Notes: generated from the sequence alone by a model not told the origin. Positions 31,268 to 40,733 are shown, counted from the stretch's first letter. The stretch: 64,000 nucleotides of DNA from an uncultured Akkermansia sp. (GCA_900548895.1 URLZ01000002.1:1-64000), one strand, 5' to 3'. Translations and numbers: made by a program.

Positions 31268-32701
31268 TCAGAGTCCGGAACCCGCCAGCTTCGCGTAGTC
31301 GTCGCACTGGGGCCCGGGATTATAGGTTTTGTAGCTGATGCCGAAGGCCTCGCGGGCCTCCTCGGGGCCGGAGTAGATGCCGGCGCCGGCCAGCGCAAAC
31401 ATCGCGGCGCCGAGCACGGTGCTCTCCTCGACCTCCGAAACGCGCACGGGCAGCTGCAGGATGTCGGCTCGCATCTGCGTCCACACCTTGTTGCGCGCCG
31501 CACCGCCCACCAGCAGCAGGCTCTCGGCCTTGAAAGCGCCTACGGATTCGAGGCGGCGCAGGCGCGAGCGCAGGCGGTAGCTGAGCGCCTCCATCGCCGC
31601 GCGGTAGATGTGCCCGCGCGTGCGGCCGAGCACAAGGCCGTTGATCGAGCCCTTGCGATCGCCCGAGGCGAGGAAGTCCGGCACGAGGGTCACGCCGTCG
31701 CTGCCGGGAGCAATCGCCGCGGCCTCGGCATCCATCGTGTCGTAGTTCGCGCCTTGGTAACAGGTGGATTTGACCCACTCGATGATGCCCGAGCCCACCC
31801 ACTGCAGGCCGGGGTTGAAGAGGCCGGGGCGGGCGTCGTACTCCGCCGTGGCGCCGTCGGCATAGTCCTCGGGACTCAGCTCCGCGCGGGCGCTGCGCAC
31901 CATGAGAATCTCCCAAGTGCCCGAGGAGAGAACCGGCTGATTCTCCGCCGCGCCGGAGCCGAAGATCGCAAACTGCGTATCGTGCCCGGCCGAGATCACC
32001 GGCAGACCCGCCAGCTCGGGCAGACCCATGGCCTTGGCTGCCGCCGGCAGAACCTCGCCGATCACCTCTCCGGCGTTCACGAGGCGCGGGAAGAGCTCGC
32101 GGCGCAGACCGACGGCGCCGAGAATGCGCTCGGAGAAGTCACCGGTGGCGAGATCCGTCATCTGCGAGGTGCCCGCCATGGTGCGGTCGGTGGCCATTTT
32201 GCCGGTGAGGCGATGCGCGAAGATGTCCGAGATGAAGAGCCAGGCAGCGGCTCGGTCGAGGAGCTCGGGGCGGTTTTCTCGCAGCCAGATGAGTTTGTAA
32301 AGGGTGTTGAAGGCAAAGGCGCCGACGCCGCTGATGCGGTTGAGCTCCTGCTGTGTCAGGTAGCGGTCGATGTGGCGCATGACGTCCCCCGTGCGCGGGC
32401 ACTTCCACGAGATGACGGGGTAGAGAAGCTGCCCCTGCTCGTCAACGAGGGCGCCGTCGACGCCGAAGGTGGTGATGGTGACGGCGCGGACGAGGCTCCT
32501 GTCGCAGCCCTCGAGCGCGCGCACGGCGCAGTCGCAGAGCTGTCGGAAGATGCGCTCGGCATCCCAGACGTGAAAGTCCGGGTTTTCGGAGCCGGGCAGG
32601 GTGGCGTTGGGCTGCGACGCCTTGCCGACAATGCGGCCGCGTTCGTCAACGACCATGGCGCGCACATTCGTCGCGCCGCAGTCCAGACAGAGGATATACA
32701 T
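31268..32701 (-). CDS. fucK: L-fuculokinase, FGGY family
   Basis: 477 residues. The N-terminal phosphate-binding motif DCGATNVRAMV (about residues 8-18), the SAGHDTQFA segment, and the C-terminal LLLVGGAARNKVW motif of FGGY carbohydrate kinases are present. It should phosphorylate L-fuculose at C1. It lies between fucI (205 nt upstream, with a strong hairpin in the gap) and fucA. No Shine-Dalgarno sequence precedes the ATG. Confidence 0.9.
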   Translation of the reverse strand: MYILCLDCGATNVRAMVVDERGRIVGKASQPNATLPGSENPDFHVWDAERIFRQLCDCAVRALEGCDRSLVRAVTITTFGVDGALVDEQGQLLYPVISWKCPRTGDVMRHIDRYLTQQELNRISGVGAFAFNTLYKLIWLRENRPELLDRAAAWLFISDIFAHRLTGKMATDRTMAGTSQMTDLATGDFSERILGAVGLRRELFPRLVNAGEVIGEVLPAAAKAMGLPELAGLPVISAGHDTQFAIFGSGAAENQPVLSSGTWEILMVRSARAELSPEDYADGATAEYDARPGLFNPGLQWVGSGIIEWVKSTCYQGANYDTMDAEAAAIAPGSDGVTLVPDFLASGDRKGSINGLVLGRTRGHIYRAAMEALSYRLRSRLRRLESVGAFKAESLLLVGGAARNKVWTQMRADILQLPVRVSEVEESTVLGAAMFALAGAGIYSGPEEAREAFGISYKTYNPGPQCDDYAKLAGSGL

Positions 32702-32840
32702 GGGGAAGTGAGTGGGGAAGGGGGATAAAAGGGGAAAAAGGCTCAGGAAGCGAGGCGGTGCCTTGCGGAGCAGCGGGTGCGGTCAACTCGTGCACTGGGC
32801 GCGTGCGTCGGGTGCCGCTCGGCGCGCTCTGAGTCGGAAG

Positions 32841-32877
32841 GCTCCCCGGGGAGCGAAAGCTGCTCTCCCCGGGGAGC
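32841..32877 (-). repeat. Intercistronic hairpin between fucI and fucK
   Basis: Two copies of the self-complementary word CTCCCCGGGGAG (within 32841-32854 and 32865-32877) also pair with each other as a perfect 13-bp stem with an 11-nt loop. There is no T run, so it is more likely an mRNA-stability or attenuation element than a full terminator. Confidence 0.7.
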
Positions 32878-32906
32878 TCGGAGGATTCAGACCTCGCGCG
32901 GCGGCA

Positions 32907-34685
32907 TCAGTACTTGCCGTACAGCGGGCCGAAGTTCGCGCAGGCGCGGAAGTCGGCGCCCTCGAGATCCGTCGTGCCGTGCAGGCCCCAGGCCGACGGG
33001 CGATAGACCTGCTCATCCGGCACGTTGTGGGCGTAGACCGGGATGCGCAGCATCGAGGCCATGGTGAGGAGGTCGGCACCGATGTGGCCGTAGGTGAAGG
33101 CGCCGTGGTTGGCCCCCATGTTCGCCATGACGTTGTAGACGCTGGTGAAGGCGCCCTTGCCCGTCAGGCGCGGAGCAAACCAAGTCGTCGGCCAACCCGG
33201 GTCCGTGCGCTCATCGAGCGTCTTGTGCACCTCGGCCGGCAGCTCGACCGTCCAGCCCTCGGCAACGATGAGCACGGGGCCGAGGCCCTTCACGATGTTG
33301 AGGCGCATGAGCGTGACGGGGGCACCGCCCTTGGAGAGGTAGCGCACCGAGTAGCCGCCGCCGCGGAAGTACTCGCGGTTGGCCGGGCACCAGACGGCCT
33401 GGCTGATCATCTTGTCGGCATCCTGCTGTGTGACGTCCCAGTGCTTCTTCATCATGGGACGACCCTCCGCATCCGTGCAGGCCATGCAGCCGTCGAGAGC
33501 GGCCGAGCCCGAGTTGATGAGGTGGATGATGCCGTTGGCCGCCTGACCTTCGAGCGTGTAGCCCGTGACGCGCTTGACGGCCTCGGGGCTCCAGTAGGTG
33601 CGCACGTCGGCAAAGACGTTCGCCTGGCCCGTGAGCAGATAGCCGAAGAGCAGGCAGGCGCCGTTGAGCGAGTCATTCTCCGTCGCGAAGGGCATCGGAG
33701 CGCGCGGGCCGTTCCAGTCAAAGCTGGAGTTGAGGAGCGTCTCGGCGATATCGCCGTTCGGGTAGATGTCCGTCCAGTGGCGCTGGCCCTGGAAGCCGCC
33801 GACGATGGCCTGATAGCCCAGGCCCTCTTCCTCGCGGTCGATCTCCTTGAGCTTGGGATTGCCCTGCATCATGTCGCGGAAAATCATCGCCATGAGCACG
33901 CTCTCCTTGAAGGTGCGGCGGCGGCCCTCCTCGTCGAGCTTGAGATCCGGGCGGTTGCGATCCTCCGCAAACTTGAAGTGAGCATCGGCCCACTGCATGG
34001 CAATCTTGTACTCCTCCTCGTCGTAGATCTTCTGATCCATGCGGCGGCGCACCTCCGTCATGTCGACGGCCTGCACGCGGATGCCGAGGTATTTCTCCCA
34101 GAAGGACTGGTCGACGATGGAGCCGGCGATGCCCATGGCGCAGCCGCCGATGGAGAGGTAGCCCTTGCCGCGCATGGTAGCGACGGCGAGACCCGCGCGG
34201 CAGAAGCGCAGAATCTTCTCGGCCACGTCGGCCGGAATGCTCGTGTCATCGGCGTCCTGCACGTCCTTGCCGTAGATGGAGAAGGCCGGCAGGCCCTTCT
34301 GATTCAAGCCGGCGAGAGCCGCGGCGAGGTAGACGGCGCCGGGGCGCTCCGTACCGTTGAAGCCCCAGATGGCCTTGGGGGTGCAGGGATCCATGTCGAA
34401 GGTCTCGCTGCCGTAGCACCAGCAGGGCGTGACGGCGAGGGAGACGCCGACGTTGTTCGCCTTGAACTTGTCGGCGCAGGCAGCAGCCTCAGCGGGGCCG
34501 CCGATGCAGCTGTCAGCGATGATGCACTTCACGGGCTCGCCGGAAGCGTGGCGGATGTTGGCCTCAATCAGCGCGGCGGCTGCCTTGGCCATATTCATGG
34601 TCTGATCCTCGAGCGATTCGCGGACACCGAGGCGGCGGCCGTCAATCGTCGGGCGAATACCGATGGTCGGGAGTGTGGTTTTCAT
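32907..34685 (-). CDS. fucI: L-fucose isomerase
   Basis: 592 residues against 591 in E. coli. Strongly conserved blocks include [27 protein letters not shown] with the catalytic Glu, and [12 protein letters not shown] with the catalytic Asp. It converts L-fucose to L-fuculose in the cytoplasm with manganese. It is the second gene of the operon, 76 nt after fucP, and no ribosome-binding site is visible. Confidence 0.97.
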   Translation of the reverse strand: MKTTLPTIGIRPTIDGRRLGVRESLEDQTMNMAKAAAALIEANIRHASGEPVKCIIADSCIGGPAEAAACADKFKANNVGVSLAVTPCWCYGSETFDMDPCTPKAIWGFNGTERPGAVYLAAALAGLNQKGLPAFSIYGKDVQDADDTSIPADVAEKILRFCRAGLAVATMRGKGYLSIGGCAMGIAGSIVDQSFWEKYLGIRVQAVDMTEVRRRMDQKIYDEEEYKIAMQWADAHFKFAEDRNRPDLKLDEEGRRRTFKESVLMAMIFRDMMQGNPKLKEIDREEEGLGYQAIVGGFQGQRHWTDIYPNGDIAETLLNSSFDWNGPRAPMPFATENDSLNGACLLFGYLLTGQANVFADVRTYWSPEAVKRVTGYTLEGQAANGIIHLINSGSAALDGCMACTDAEGRPMMKKHWDVTQQDADKMISQAVWCPANREYFRGGGYSVRYLSKGGAPVTLMRLNIVKGLGPVLIVAEGWTVELPAEVHKTLDERTDPGWPTTWFAPRLTGKGAFTSVYNVMANMGANHGAFTYGHIGADLLTMASMLRIPVYAHNVPDEQVYRPSAWGLHGTTDLEGADFRACANFGPLYGKY

Positions 34686-34761
34686 GAGAATGTCGAATGG
34701 GTATAGGGAAGGGAATCAGGCGGCGTTCCGTCTCTGCCGGGGGCGCCGCCGGCGGCAGAGG

Positions 34762-36090
34762 TCAGTCCTGCGTGTTGTGAGCATTGCGGAAGCGCAGAGC
34801 GTAGGCGAGCACAATCACGAGGCAGATGGCGAGGACGTAGTAGCTGGAGCGCAGCGCAGCCTCCTCTCCGCCGTAAAGCCCGAAGGTCAGCGCGCTGAGG
34901 CTCTCGTTCTCCAGGCAGTAGGCGAAGACGGGCGGAATGGCCGCACCGCCGAGAATGGCCATTACGAGGCCCGCGGCGCCGAGCTTGGAGTCGGACCCGA
35001 GGTTGCGCAGGGCGATGCCGTAGATGGTCGGGAACATCAGGGAGAGGCAGCCCGAGATGGCCACGACACAGAGCAGGCCGACGATGCCGGGCAGGTACAC
35101 GGCCCCCATGCAGAGCAGAAGGCCGATGACGGCCATGAGCGCCATCATCGAGGCGGGGTTGAACTTCTTCATCAGCGCCGTGCAGACGAAGCGCATCACG
35201 ATGAAGCAGCACATCGCGGCAATGTAGAAATACATGGCCGTTTTGTCATCATAGCCCATGACCTTGTCACCGTAGTGCAGGACGTAGACCCAAGCCATCG
35301 TCTGAAGACCGACGTAGAAAAACTGAGTGAGCACGCCCCAGCGGTAGCGCGGGCGGGCCAGCAGGCTGCGCAGCGAGGCGCCGAAGGGGCGGGCCTCTCC
35401 GCTGTCGCCCTCTTCGCCGGGAGCGCTGGCGTTGGGGGTCTTGGTGAAGACGAAGGCGAACCAGAGCAACAGAACGACGACGGCCAGCACGACGTAGGGG
35501 GTGACGAGCCAGATGAGATTCTGGCTGAGCTGCTCATCGCTCAGCACATCGCCCGGGCGCACCTGCACCATGTTGTCGAAGATGACGTAGGTGGCGACCA
35601 GCAGGCCGATGAGACTGCCGACGGGGTTGAACTGCTGCGCGAAGTTGAGGCGACGCACGGCCGTCTCCTGAGAGCCCATGGAGAGCACGAAGGGATTGCA
35701 GGTCGTCTCGAGAATGGAGCAGCCGCTGGCGTAGACGAAGATGGAGCCGAGGCAGATGCCGTAGCTGTGGAAGATGGCGGCCGGCACATAGCCCAGCACG
35801 CCGAAGAAGAAGACGCCCAAGCCGAGCAGCACGCCGGCCTTGTAGCTGTATTTTTTGATGAGCAGCGAGGCGGGGATGGCGAGCACGGCGTAGGCGCCGT
35901 AGTGGGAGGAGACGGACATGATGGTGCCCATCTCCGTCAGCTCGGGGAAGACGCTGTTAAAGGCCTTGACGAGAACCTCCGCCATGGCATTGACGATGCC
36001 CCAGAGGGCAAAGCAGGTGACGAGCAGAATGAAGGGAAGCCGATATTGGCGCGGGACGATGGGTTCGCTGGCGGAGGTTTGTTGTTGCAT
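34762..36090 (-). CDS. fucP: L-fucose:H+ symporter FucP, major facilitator family
   Basis: 442 residues with twelve predicted helices. FucP signatures include LPFILLVTCFALWG in helix 1, ETTCNPFVLSMG, and RRLNFAQQFNPVGS. It imports L-fucose for the downstream enzymes. Start choice is open: the ATG at 36090 gives the family-like N-terminus, but an in-frame ATG at 36168 lies exactly 6 nt after the -10, as in many genes here, and would add 26 polar residues. No Shine-Dalgarno sequence precedes either. Confidence 0.92.
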   Translation of the reverse strand: MQQQTSASEPIVPRQYRLPFILLVTCFALWGIVNAMAEVLVKAFNSVFPELTEMGTIMSVSSHYGAYAVLAIPASLLIKKYSYKAGVLLGLGVFFFGVLGYVPAAIFHSYGICLGSIFVYASGCSILETTCNPFVLSMGSQETAVRRLNFAQQFNPVGSLIGLLVATYVIFDNMVQVRPGDVLSDEQLSQNLIWLVTPYVVLAVVVLLLWFAFVFTKTPNASAPGEEGDSGEARPFGASLRSLLARPRYRWGVLTQFFYVGLQTMAWVYVLHYGDKVMGYDDKTAMYFYIAAMCCFIVMRFVCTALMKKFNPASMMALMAVIGLLLCMGAVYLPGIVGLLCVVAISGCLSLMFPTIYGIALRNLGSDSKLGAAGLVMAILGGAAIPPVFAYCLENESLSALTFGLYGGEEAALRSSYYVLAICLVIVLAYALRFRNAHNTQD

Positions 36091-36174
36091 GAAGAGAGTT
36101 GAGTTAGACGTCGGAGTGTCGGGAGCGGAAGCTGACGCCGCACGGCGGCACCGCTTCGTTGGCTCCATGCTTTT

Positions 36175-36202
36175 ATGATAGCACTGCGGCCTATCATGGC
36201 AA
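36175..36202 (-). promoter_or_regulatory. fuc operon promoter with overlapping palindrome
   Basis: TTGCCA (36197-36202), 16-nt spacer, TATCAT (36175-36180). A perfect inverted repeat ATGATAG-9 nt-CTATCAT (36175-36197) covers the -10 and touches the -35, a good position for a repressor operator. No regulator gene is adjacent. Confidence 0.65.
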
Positions 36203-36324
36203 GAAAAAAAGGCGGGCTTTCCGTCATAAATGCGCTCTCGGGCGGACGCGCTCTCCGCTCGCCGCCCTCTTCCCCGCGAAGAATCCGCCGCTCGGCGACG
36301 GCGCGCAGGGCTCGCTTTCAACAC

Positions 36325-36356
36325 AAAAAACCCTCAGAGGAATCCTCTGAGGGTTT
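36325..36356 (-). terminator. Terminator of tRNA-Asn
   Basis: A perfect 13-bp stem (36328-36340 with 36344-36356) lies next to a minus-strand T run (36330-36325), just downstream of the tRNA. Confidence 0.9.
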
Positions 36357-36360
36357 CAAG

Positions 36361-36432
36361 CTCCGGCGGTTGGGTTCGAACCAACGACCTAGTGATTAAC
36401 AGTCACCCGCTCTGCCGCTGAGCTACGCCGGA
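36361..36432 (-). tRNA. tRNA-Asn (anticodon GTT)
   Basis: Full cloverleaf on the minus strand. The acceptor pairs 36426-36432 with 36362-36368; the anticodon loop CTGTTAA reads GUU; the T loop is TTCGAAC. The discriminator is G and CCA is not encoded. A terminator follows. Confidence 0.96.
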
Positions 36433-36577
36433 ATGGGCTTGCCTGAAGGCTTGCTTTTTGTTGCTCCCCGCTGCCGGGGTGCGGGGGCATTATACAGGAG
36501 TTGGGGCGGTCTTGCAAGCTTTTTTTGCAAGAAAGTGAATTTTTATGTCAAAAAAGCGCTGAAGACGCAGGATTGGC

Positions 36578-36606
36578 TTGATTGTCAAGAGCTGCTGGGC
36601 TAGTTT
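36578..36606 (+). promoter_or_regulatory. Promoter of the site-2 protease gene
   Basis: TTGATT (36578-36583), 17-nt spacer, TAGTTT (36601-36606), 10 nt to the ATG at 36617. The -10 is weak. Confidence 0.45.
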
Positions 36607-36616
36607 CTACGTCGGT

Positions 36617-37369
36617 ATGAATAACTGGACGCTGCATTTTCGCCTCTTCGGGATTCCCGTGTCGATTCACCCCTCGGTTTTCATCGTGCTGCTGGTGCTC
36701 GGCGGCGGTCTGACGGCGCAGGGGGCTGCGGATCTTTCGATGATGCTGCTCTTCGTGGTGGCGGGCTTGCTCTGCCTGCTCTGCCACGAGTTGGGGCATG
36801 CGCTGGTGGCCAAGCTCGGCTACGGCGCGCGTCCGGTGATTGAGATCGCCTGGCTCGGGGGCGTGACGCAGACGGATGTGGCGCCGCCCTCGCGCGGGCT
36901 GGCCATCCTCATGTCGCTGGCCGGGCCGCTGGCGACGCTGGTCCCCGGACTCGTCTGCCTGGTGATTCTGGGCGCGCAGCTGGGCAGCCTCGGCACGGCG
37001 CTCGCCGTCGTGGGCGTCGGGGCTTTGCCGATGGACTGGGGCAGTGCGCTCTTCGGCTCCCTCGTCACTCCGGAGGGGATGATGCGTTTGGAGACGATGC
37101 AGACGTCGGTGCTGATGTTTTACGTGCTCACCAACATGGTCGGCCTCTTTTGGTGCGTGCTCAACCTCGTGCCGGCGGTGCCGCTGGACGGCGGGCACGT
37201 GTGCGCCCTGCTCACCCGCAGCCCGCTGACGGCTGCGCGCATTGGGGTGGTGTCCGCGGGCGTGGTGGCCGTACTGCTGGGCTGGTACACGCAGTCCGTG
37301 TGGAATTTGCTGCTCTTCGGCTGGCTGGCCTATTACAACTACCGCGTGATGCAGAGCTTGAGCCGCTGA
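36617..37369 (+). CDS. Site-2 protease family (M50) membrane metalloprotease
   Basis: 250 residues with about six hydrophobic helices. The zinc motif HELGH lies near residues 56-60, and the third-ligand motif NLVPAVPLDGGH lies in the C-terminal half. The compact form without a PDZ domain belongs to the group of M50 proteases with unknown substrates. They cleave membrane proteins within the bilayer. It is a single gene. Confidence 0.92.
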   Translation: MNNWTLHFRLFGIPVSIHPSVFIVLLVLGGGLTAQGAADLSMMLLFVVAGLLCLLCHELGHALVAKLGYGARPVIEIAWLGGVTQTDVAPPSRGLAILMSLAGPLATLVPGLVCLVILGAQLGSLGTALAVVGVGALPMDWGSALFGSLVTPEGMMRLETMQTSVLMFYVLTNMVGLFWCVLNLVPAVPLDGGHVCALLTRSPLTAARIGVVSAGVVAVLLGWYTQSVWNLLLFGWLAYYNYRVMQSLSR

Positions 37370-37926
37370 GCCGTATTTCCCTGTGAGCCCTGTGAGGCCG
37401 GGGGCGGCAGCTCGGGCGGACCTCGTCCACTCTCGTTGTCTCCGCTCTCGTTGTCTCCGCTCGCGTTGCTCCTTGGCGAGGCATCTTGTGCTGAGCCTGT
37501 GCGCGTCGCCTCCGTGTGTTGCTTTTTCGCGTCGCCTCCGTGCTCTCCTCCCGGTTGAGGGGGCGGTGCGGGGCGCTGTGACTGTGCGTTGGCTAGCGTT
37601 GTGCTGCCTTGCTCAGGCAATCCAGGCACCGTGCAGGTGGGTCACGGTGTACGTCAGATCGCGGTGAATCGAGCCCCATGGGTGTTGGTCTCAGGCGCAG
37701 GATTCACTGGGGTGCATTCCGAGAGTCGAGGAGAGCGCCATGCAAGAGCGGCTTTGTATGCGCCTGGGGCGCGGACTCTCGCGCAGTTGATGTGCAGTTG
37801 ATGTGCAGTTGACGAACAGGCGACGAGTGGATGGCACGCGGATGGAGGCATCCGCCTACGTGCATCAAAAGCGGACTCCGATGGTGTCGCCTACCTCGAC
37901 GGGAGTCGCCCGCAGATTCGCTCTCC
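37370..37926. other. 557-nt convergent spacer with short tandem repeats
   Basis: No convincing gene. It has two and a half copies of a 15-bp unit CTCTCGTTGTCTCCG from 37430, a duplicated GCGTCGCCTCCGTG (near 37505 and 37530), and a duplicated TTGATGTGCAG near 37788-37809. It looks like non-coding, possibly decaying sequence. Confidence 0.45.
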
Positions 37927-39009
37927 TCAGATGCGGCAGCAGCGCTGTTGCAGCAGGTGGTCGCAGATGACGAGCCAGGCCATGGCCTCGACGACGGGCA
38001 CGGCGCGCGGCAGCACGCAGGGGTCATGGCGCCCTTTGCCGCGCAGGGTGACCTCCTCGTGCGCGTCGTTGACGGTGGCCTGTTCGATCATGAGGGTGGC
38101 CGTCGGTTTGAAGGCGAGGCGCATGTTGATATCCTCGCCGTTGCTGATGCCGCCTTGGATGCCGCCGGAGCGGTTGGTGCGGGTGCGCACGCGATCGCCC
38201 TCCATGTAGTAGGCGTCGTTGTGTTCGCTTCCCTTGTAGCGCGGGGCGTCAAAGCCGCTGCCGACATCGAAGCCCTTGCAGGCCGGGATGCTCATCATGG
38301 CGTGGGCGAGGGTGGCTTCCAGCTTGTCGAAGACGGGGTCGCCGAGGCCGGCGGGGCAGTTGCGGATGGTGCAGGCGACAATGCCGCCGAGGGAATCGCC
38401 GGCGGAGCGGGCTTCGCGGATGGCGGCGGCCATGCGCTCGGCGGTTGCCGCGTCGGCCGTGCGCACGATGTTGCTCTCCACGCCTTCGGCGGTGACCTCT
38501 TCGGGGCGGGCGGGGCAGGTGATGCCGTGCACCTGCTGCACCCAGGCGATGACGCTGAGCTGCGGGCAGAGGTGGCGCACGACGGCGCGGGCGACGGCTC
38601 CGGCGGCTACGCGACCGATGGTTTCGCGCGCGCTGGCGCGGCCCCCGCCGGCCCAGGCGCGCAGGCCGTATTTGGCATCGTAGCAGTAATCCGCATGCGA
38701 GGGGCGGTAGCTGTGCTGCATCTCATCGTAGGCCGAGGAGCGGTGGTCTTTGTTGCGCACCGAGATGGCGATGGGGGTGCCGAGGGTGCGGCCGTCAAGC
38801 AGGCCGCTGAGAATTTCAGCGCGATCCTCTTCGTGGCGCGGGGTGACGATGTCGCTTTGCCCCGGGCGGCGGCGATCGAGGGCGGCCTGAATTTCGTCGA
38901 GGCTGAGGCTGACGCCCGCCGGGCAGCCGTCGATGACGACGCCGACGCCGACGCCGTGCGATTCACCCCAGGTGCTGATGCGAAAGATGTGTCCGAAGGA
39001 GCTTGACAT
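37927..39009 (-). CDS. aroC: Chorismate synthase
   Basis: 360 residues. Signatures [18 protein letters not shown] at the N-terminus, the FMN-site block [17 protein letters not shown] and the C-terminal [12 protein letters not shown] segment are clear. It converts EPSP to chorismate, the last common step of aromatic synthesis, and needs reduced FMN. It is a single gene with its own promoter. Confidence 0.97.
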   Translation of the reverse strand: MSSSFGHIFRISTWGESHGVGVGVVIDGCPAGVSLSLDEIQAALDRRRPGQSDIVTPRHEEDRAEILSGLLDGRTLGTPIAISVRNKDHRSSAYDEMQHSYRPSHADYCYDAKYGLRAWAGGGRASARETIGRVAAGAVARAVVRHLCPQLSVIAWVQQVHGITCPARPEEVTAEGVESNIVRTADAATAERMAAAIREARSAGDSLGGIVACTIRNCPAGLGDPVFDKLEATLAHAMMSIPACKGFDVGSGFDAPRYKGSEHNDAYYMEGDRVRTRTNRSGGIQGGISNGEDINMRLAFKPTATLMIEQATVNDAHEEVTLRGKGRHDPCVLPRAVPVVEAMAWLVICDHLLQQRCCRI

Positions 39010-39020
39010 AGGCGGGCGGC

Positions 39021-39049
39021 ATTATACAGCGACGGGCCCTGTTGTGCAA
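39021..39049 (-). promoter_or_regulatory. Promoter of aroC
   Basis: TTGCAC (39044-39049), 17-nt spacer, consensus TATAAT (39021-39026), 11 nt to the ATG at 39009; the leader would be only about 4 nt. Confidence 0.75.
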
Positions 39050-39170
39050 GGCTGAAAGCACGCGGCGTCCGCAGTGCATCTGCAACTAACGGCTGCGTCG
39101 TTGCAGAGCCGAAGAGTTGGCGGGCAGGAGGGCAGGAGGGTGCCGCGGGACTCTTCCCCCGTATACGCCA

Positions 39171-39203
39171 ATGGGCCGGGCACCACTGGGGTGCTCGGCC
39201 CAT
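39171..39203 (-). terminator. Hairpin terminator after rpsI
   Basis: A 14-bp stem (39171-39184 with 39190-39203, one G-T pair) lies just after the rpsI stop. It lacks a T run. Confidence 0.6.
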
Positions 39204-39227
39204 AAGAGGCTCGTAGGGAGACCAGAA

Positions 39228-39635
39228 TCAGCGCTTGCTGAACTGGAAGCGCTTGCGGGCACCGGGGCGACCGGCCTTCTTGCGCTCCTTCATGCGGGAG
39301 TCACGAGTCAGCAGGCCCTGCTCGCGCAGAGCGGTGCGGAACTCCTCGTCGATCATCACGAGGGCGCGGGCGATGGCCAGGCTCATGGCGCCCGTCTGCC
39401 CGTGGATGCCGCCGCCCTTGGTCACGAGACGCACATCGTACTTCTTGATCGTGTTGGTGGCGTAGAAGGGCTGCAGGACGACGTTCTGCAGAGCGTCGGT
39501 CACGAGGTACTCCTCGAAACCGCGGCGGTTGATGGTGATCTTGCCGGTCTGACCCTCCTCAACGGGGGTGAGCCAAGCATGAGCGACTGCCTCCTTGCGG
39601 CGGCCGGTGGCATTGTAGGGAGTAACGGAACTCAT
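39228..39635 (-). CDS. rpsI: 30S ribosomal protein S9 (uS9)
   Basis: 135 residues ending in the invariant basic tail GARKRFQFSKR, which contacts P-site tRNA. The core blocks ATGRRKEAVA, GGGIHGQTGA and DSRMKERKKAG are present. It is co-transcribed with rplM, 14 nt after its stop, the normal bacterial pair. No Shine-Dalgarno sequence precedes its start. Confidence 0.97.
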   Translation of the reverse strand: MSSVTPYNATGRRKEAVAHAWLTPVEEGQTGKITINRRGFEEYLVTDALQNVVLQPFYATNTIKKYDVRLVTKGGGIHGQTGAMSLAIARALVMIDEEFRTALREQGLLTRDSRMKERKKAGRPGARKRFQFSKR

Positions 39636-39649
39636 GGCGTTGAAAAGGG

Positions 39650-40081
39650 TTAGGCGATCGTGACGGCTTCGGGATTCTGAGCGGTGTGCGGATGCTCAGC
39701 GCCGGTGTAGACCTTGAGGCGAACGGCCTGGGCGCGGCCCTGACGGGTGTGGGGCACCATGCCGAGCACGGCACGCTCGAGGATCATCTCGGGGTGCGTC
39801 TTGCGAAGCTTGGCGGGGGTGGTCACAACCTGGTTGCCAACATAGCCCGTGTAACGAGTGTAGATCTTGGCGCGCTCCTTGTTACCCGTGAGCACGACTT
39901 TGTCTGCATTGACGATGATGACGTAGTCACCGCAGTCGACGTGCGGGGTGAAGATCGTCTTGTTTTTACCGCGAAGCAGGTTGGCTGCTTCCACCGCGAC
40001 CTGACCGAGCACCTTGTCGGCGGCGTCGATCACATACCATTTACGCTCGATGTCCTGAGCTTTGGCAGAGAAGGTTTTCAT
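39650..40081 (-). CDS. rplM: 50S ribosomal protein L13 (uL13)
   Basis: 143 residues of standard length. The blocks RKWYVIDAADKVLGQVA, DCGDYVIIVNADKV and ERAVLGMVPH are typical. It is the first gene of the rplM-rpsI operon. The promoter leaves a leader of about 50 nt with a GAGGC/GCCTC hairpin. Confidence 0.97.
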   Translation of the reverse strand: MKTFSAKAQDIERKWYVIDAADKVLGQVAVEAANLLRGKNKTIFTPHVDCGDYVIIVNADKVVLTGNKERAKIYTRYTGYVGNQVVTTPAKLRKTHPEMILERAVLGMVPHTRQGRAQAVRLKVYTGAEHPHTAQNPEAVTIA

Positions 40082-40098
40082 GTTCGTTGTTGTTTTCC

Positions 40099-40122
40099 GG
40101 TTGAGGCTTTCGCCTCTGAACC
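40099..40122 (-). promoter_or_regulatory. Stem-loop in the rplM leader
   Basis: GAGGC at 40103-40107 pairs with GCCTC at 40112-40116 around a 4-nt loop (GAAA on the minus strand), extended by GGTT/AACC after a 2-nt bulge. Ribosomal protein leaders often bind their own product; here that is only a suggestion. Confidence 0.35.
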
Positions 40123-40140
40123 TCTTAGTTCGGGGCGGAT

Positions 40141-40169
40141 ACTCTACCCTTGAATGAGTCTTTTGTCAA
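40141..40169 (-). promoter_or_regulatory. Promoter of rplM-rpsI
   Basis: Consensus TTGACA (40164-40169), 17-nt spacer, TAGAGT (40141-40146); leader about 52 nt. Confidence 0.75.
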
Positions 40170-40230
40170 TGCCATTTTATGATTTCGGGTATTTTTTTTG
40201 CTTTTCCGCCACAGGAAGGGGAAAAAGCGC

Positions 40231-40259
40231 TTGCCAAGGTGCCGCGCGGAGATTAAACT
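40231..40259 (+). promoter_or_regulatory. Promoter of infA
   Basis: TTGCCA (40231-40236), 17-nt spacer, TAAACT (40254-40259); leader about 48 nt, no Shine-Dalgarno sequence. Confidence 0.6.
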
Positions 40260-40313
40260 ACCAGCGCCCGCGCGCGCGTTCGCCGGGCGCAACGGTTACT
40301 TTATTCATTCAAC

Positions 40314-40661
40314 ATGGCAAATCCCCCCAATAATCGCGGCGGCAAGGCGCCGCAGCGCAACAACGGTCCCCGCGGCGGCAATGCCCGCGGGGGTGCTCGC
40401 CCGGCTTCATCCCCCGCTCCCATCAAGCAGAAGAAGGCTGATGACGACGGTGAGGGTGAGATTGAGATGGAGGGCGTGGTCTCTGCCGTGCTCGCCGGGA
40501 CGATGTTCCGCGTGAAGGTGGCCAACGGCCATGAGTTCCTCGCGCACATTTCCGGCAAGATGCGCAAGCGCTTCATTCGCCTCGTGGTCGGCGACCGCGT
40601 GCGAATCGAGGTGTCGCCCTACGATATGAGCAAGGCTCGCATTACCTTCCGCCTCGGCTGA
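40314..40661 (+). CDS. infA: Translation initiation factor IF-1 with N-terminal extension
   Basis: 115 residues. The C-terminal 70 form a complete S1-like IF-1 core (EMEGVVSAVLAGTMFRV, HISGKMRKRFIRLVVGDRV, PYDMSKARITFR). IF-1 is normally about 72 residues; here about 45 extra residues precede the core. They are basic and Gly/Asn/Pro-rich with RGG-like units, then a short acidic patch. The factor binds the 30S A site during initiation. A terminator follows, so it is a single gene. Confidence 0.95.
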   Translation: MANPPNNRGGKAPQRNNGPRGGNARGGARPASSPAPIKQKKADDDGEGEIEMEGVVSAVLAGTMFRVKVANGHEFLAHISGKMRKRFIRLVVGDRVRIEVSPYDMSKARITFRLG

Positions 40662-40733
40662 AGAGCCTGCCCCCCTGCGCGGCGCCCGCTGCTGCAGCTC
40701 GGTGCTCTGAGCTGATCGCGGCCGGCGTTGATG

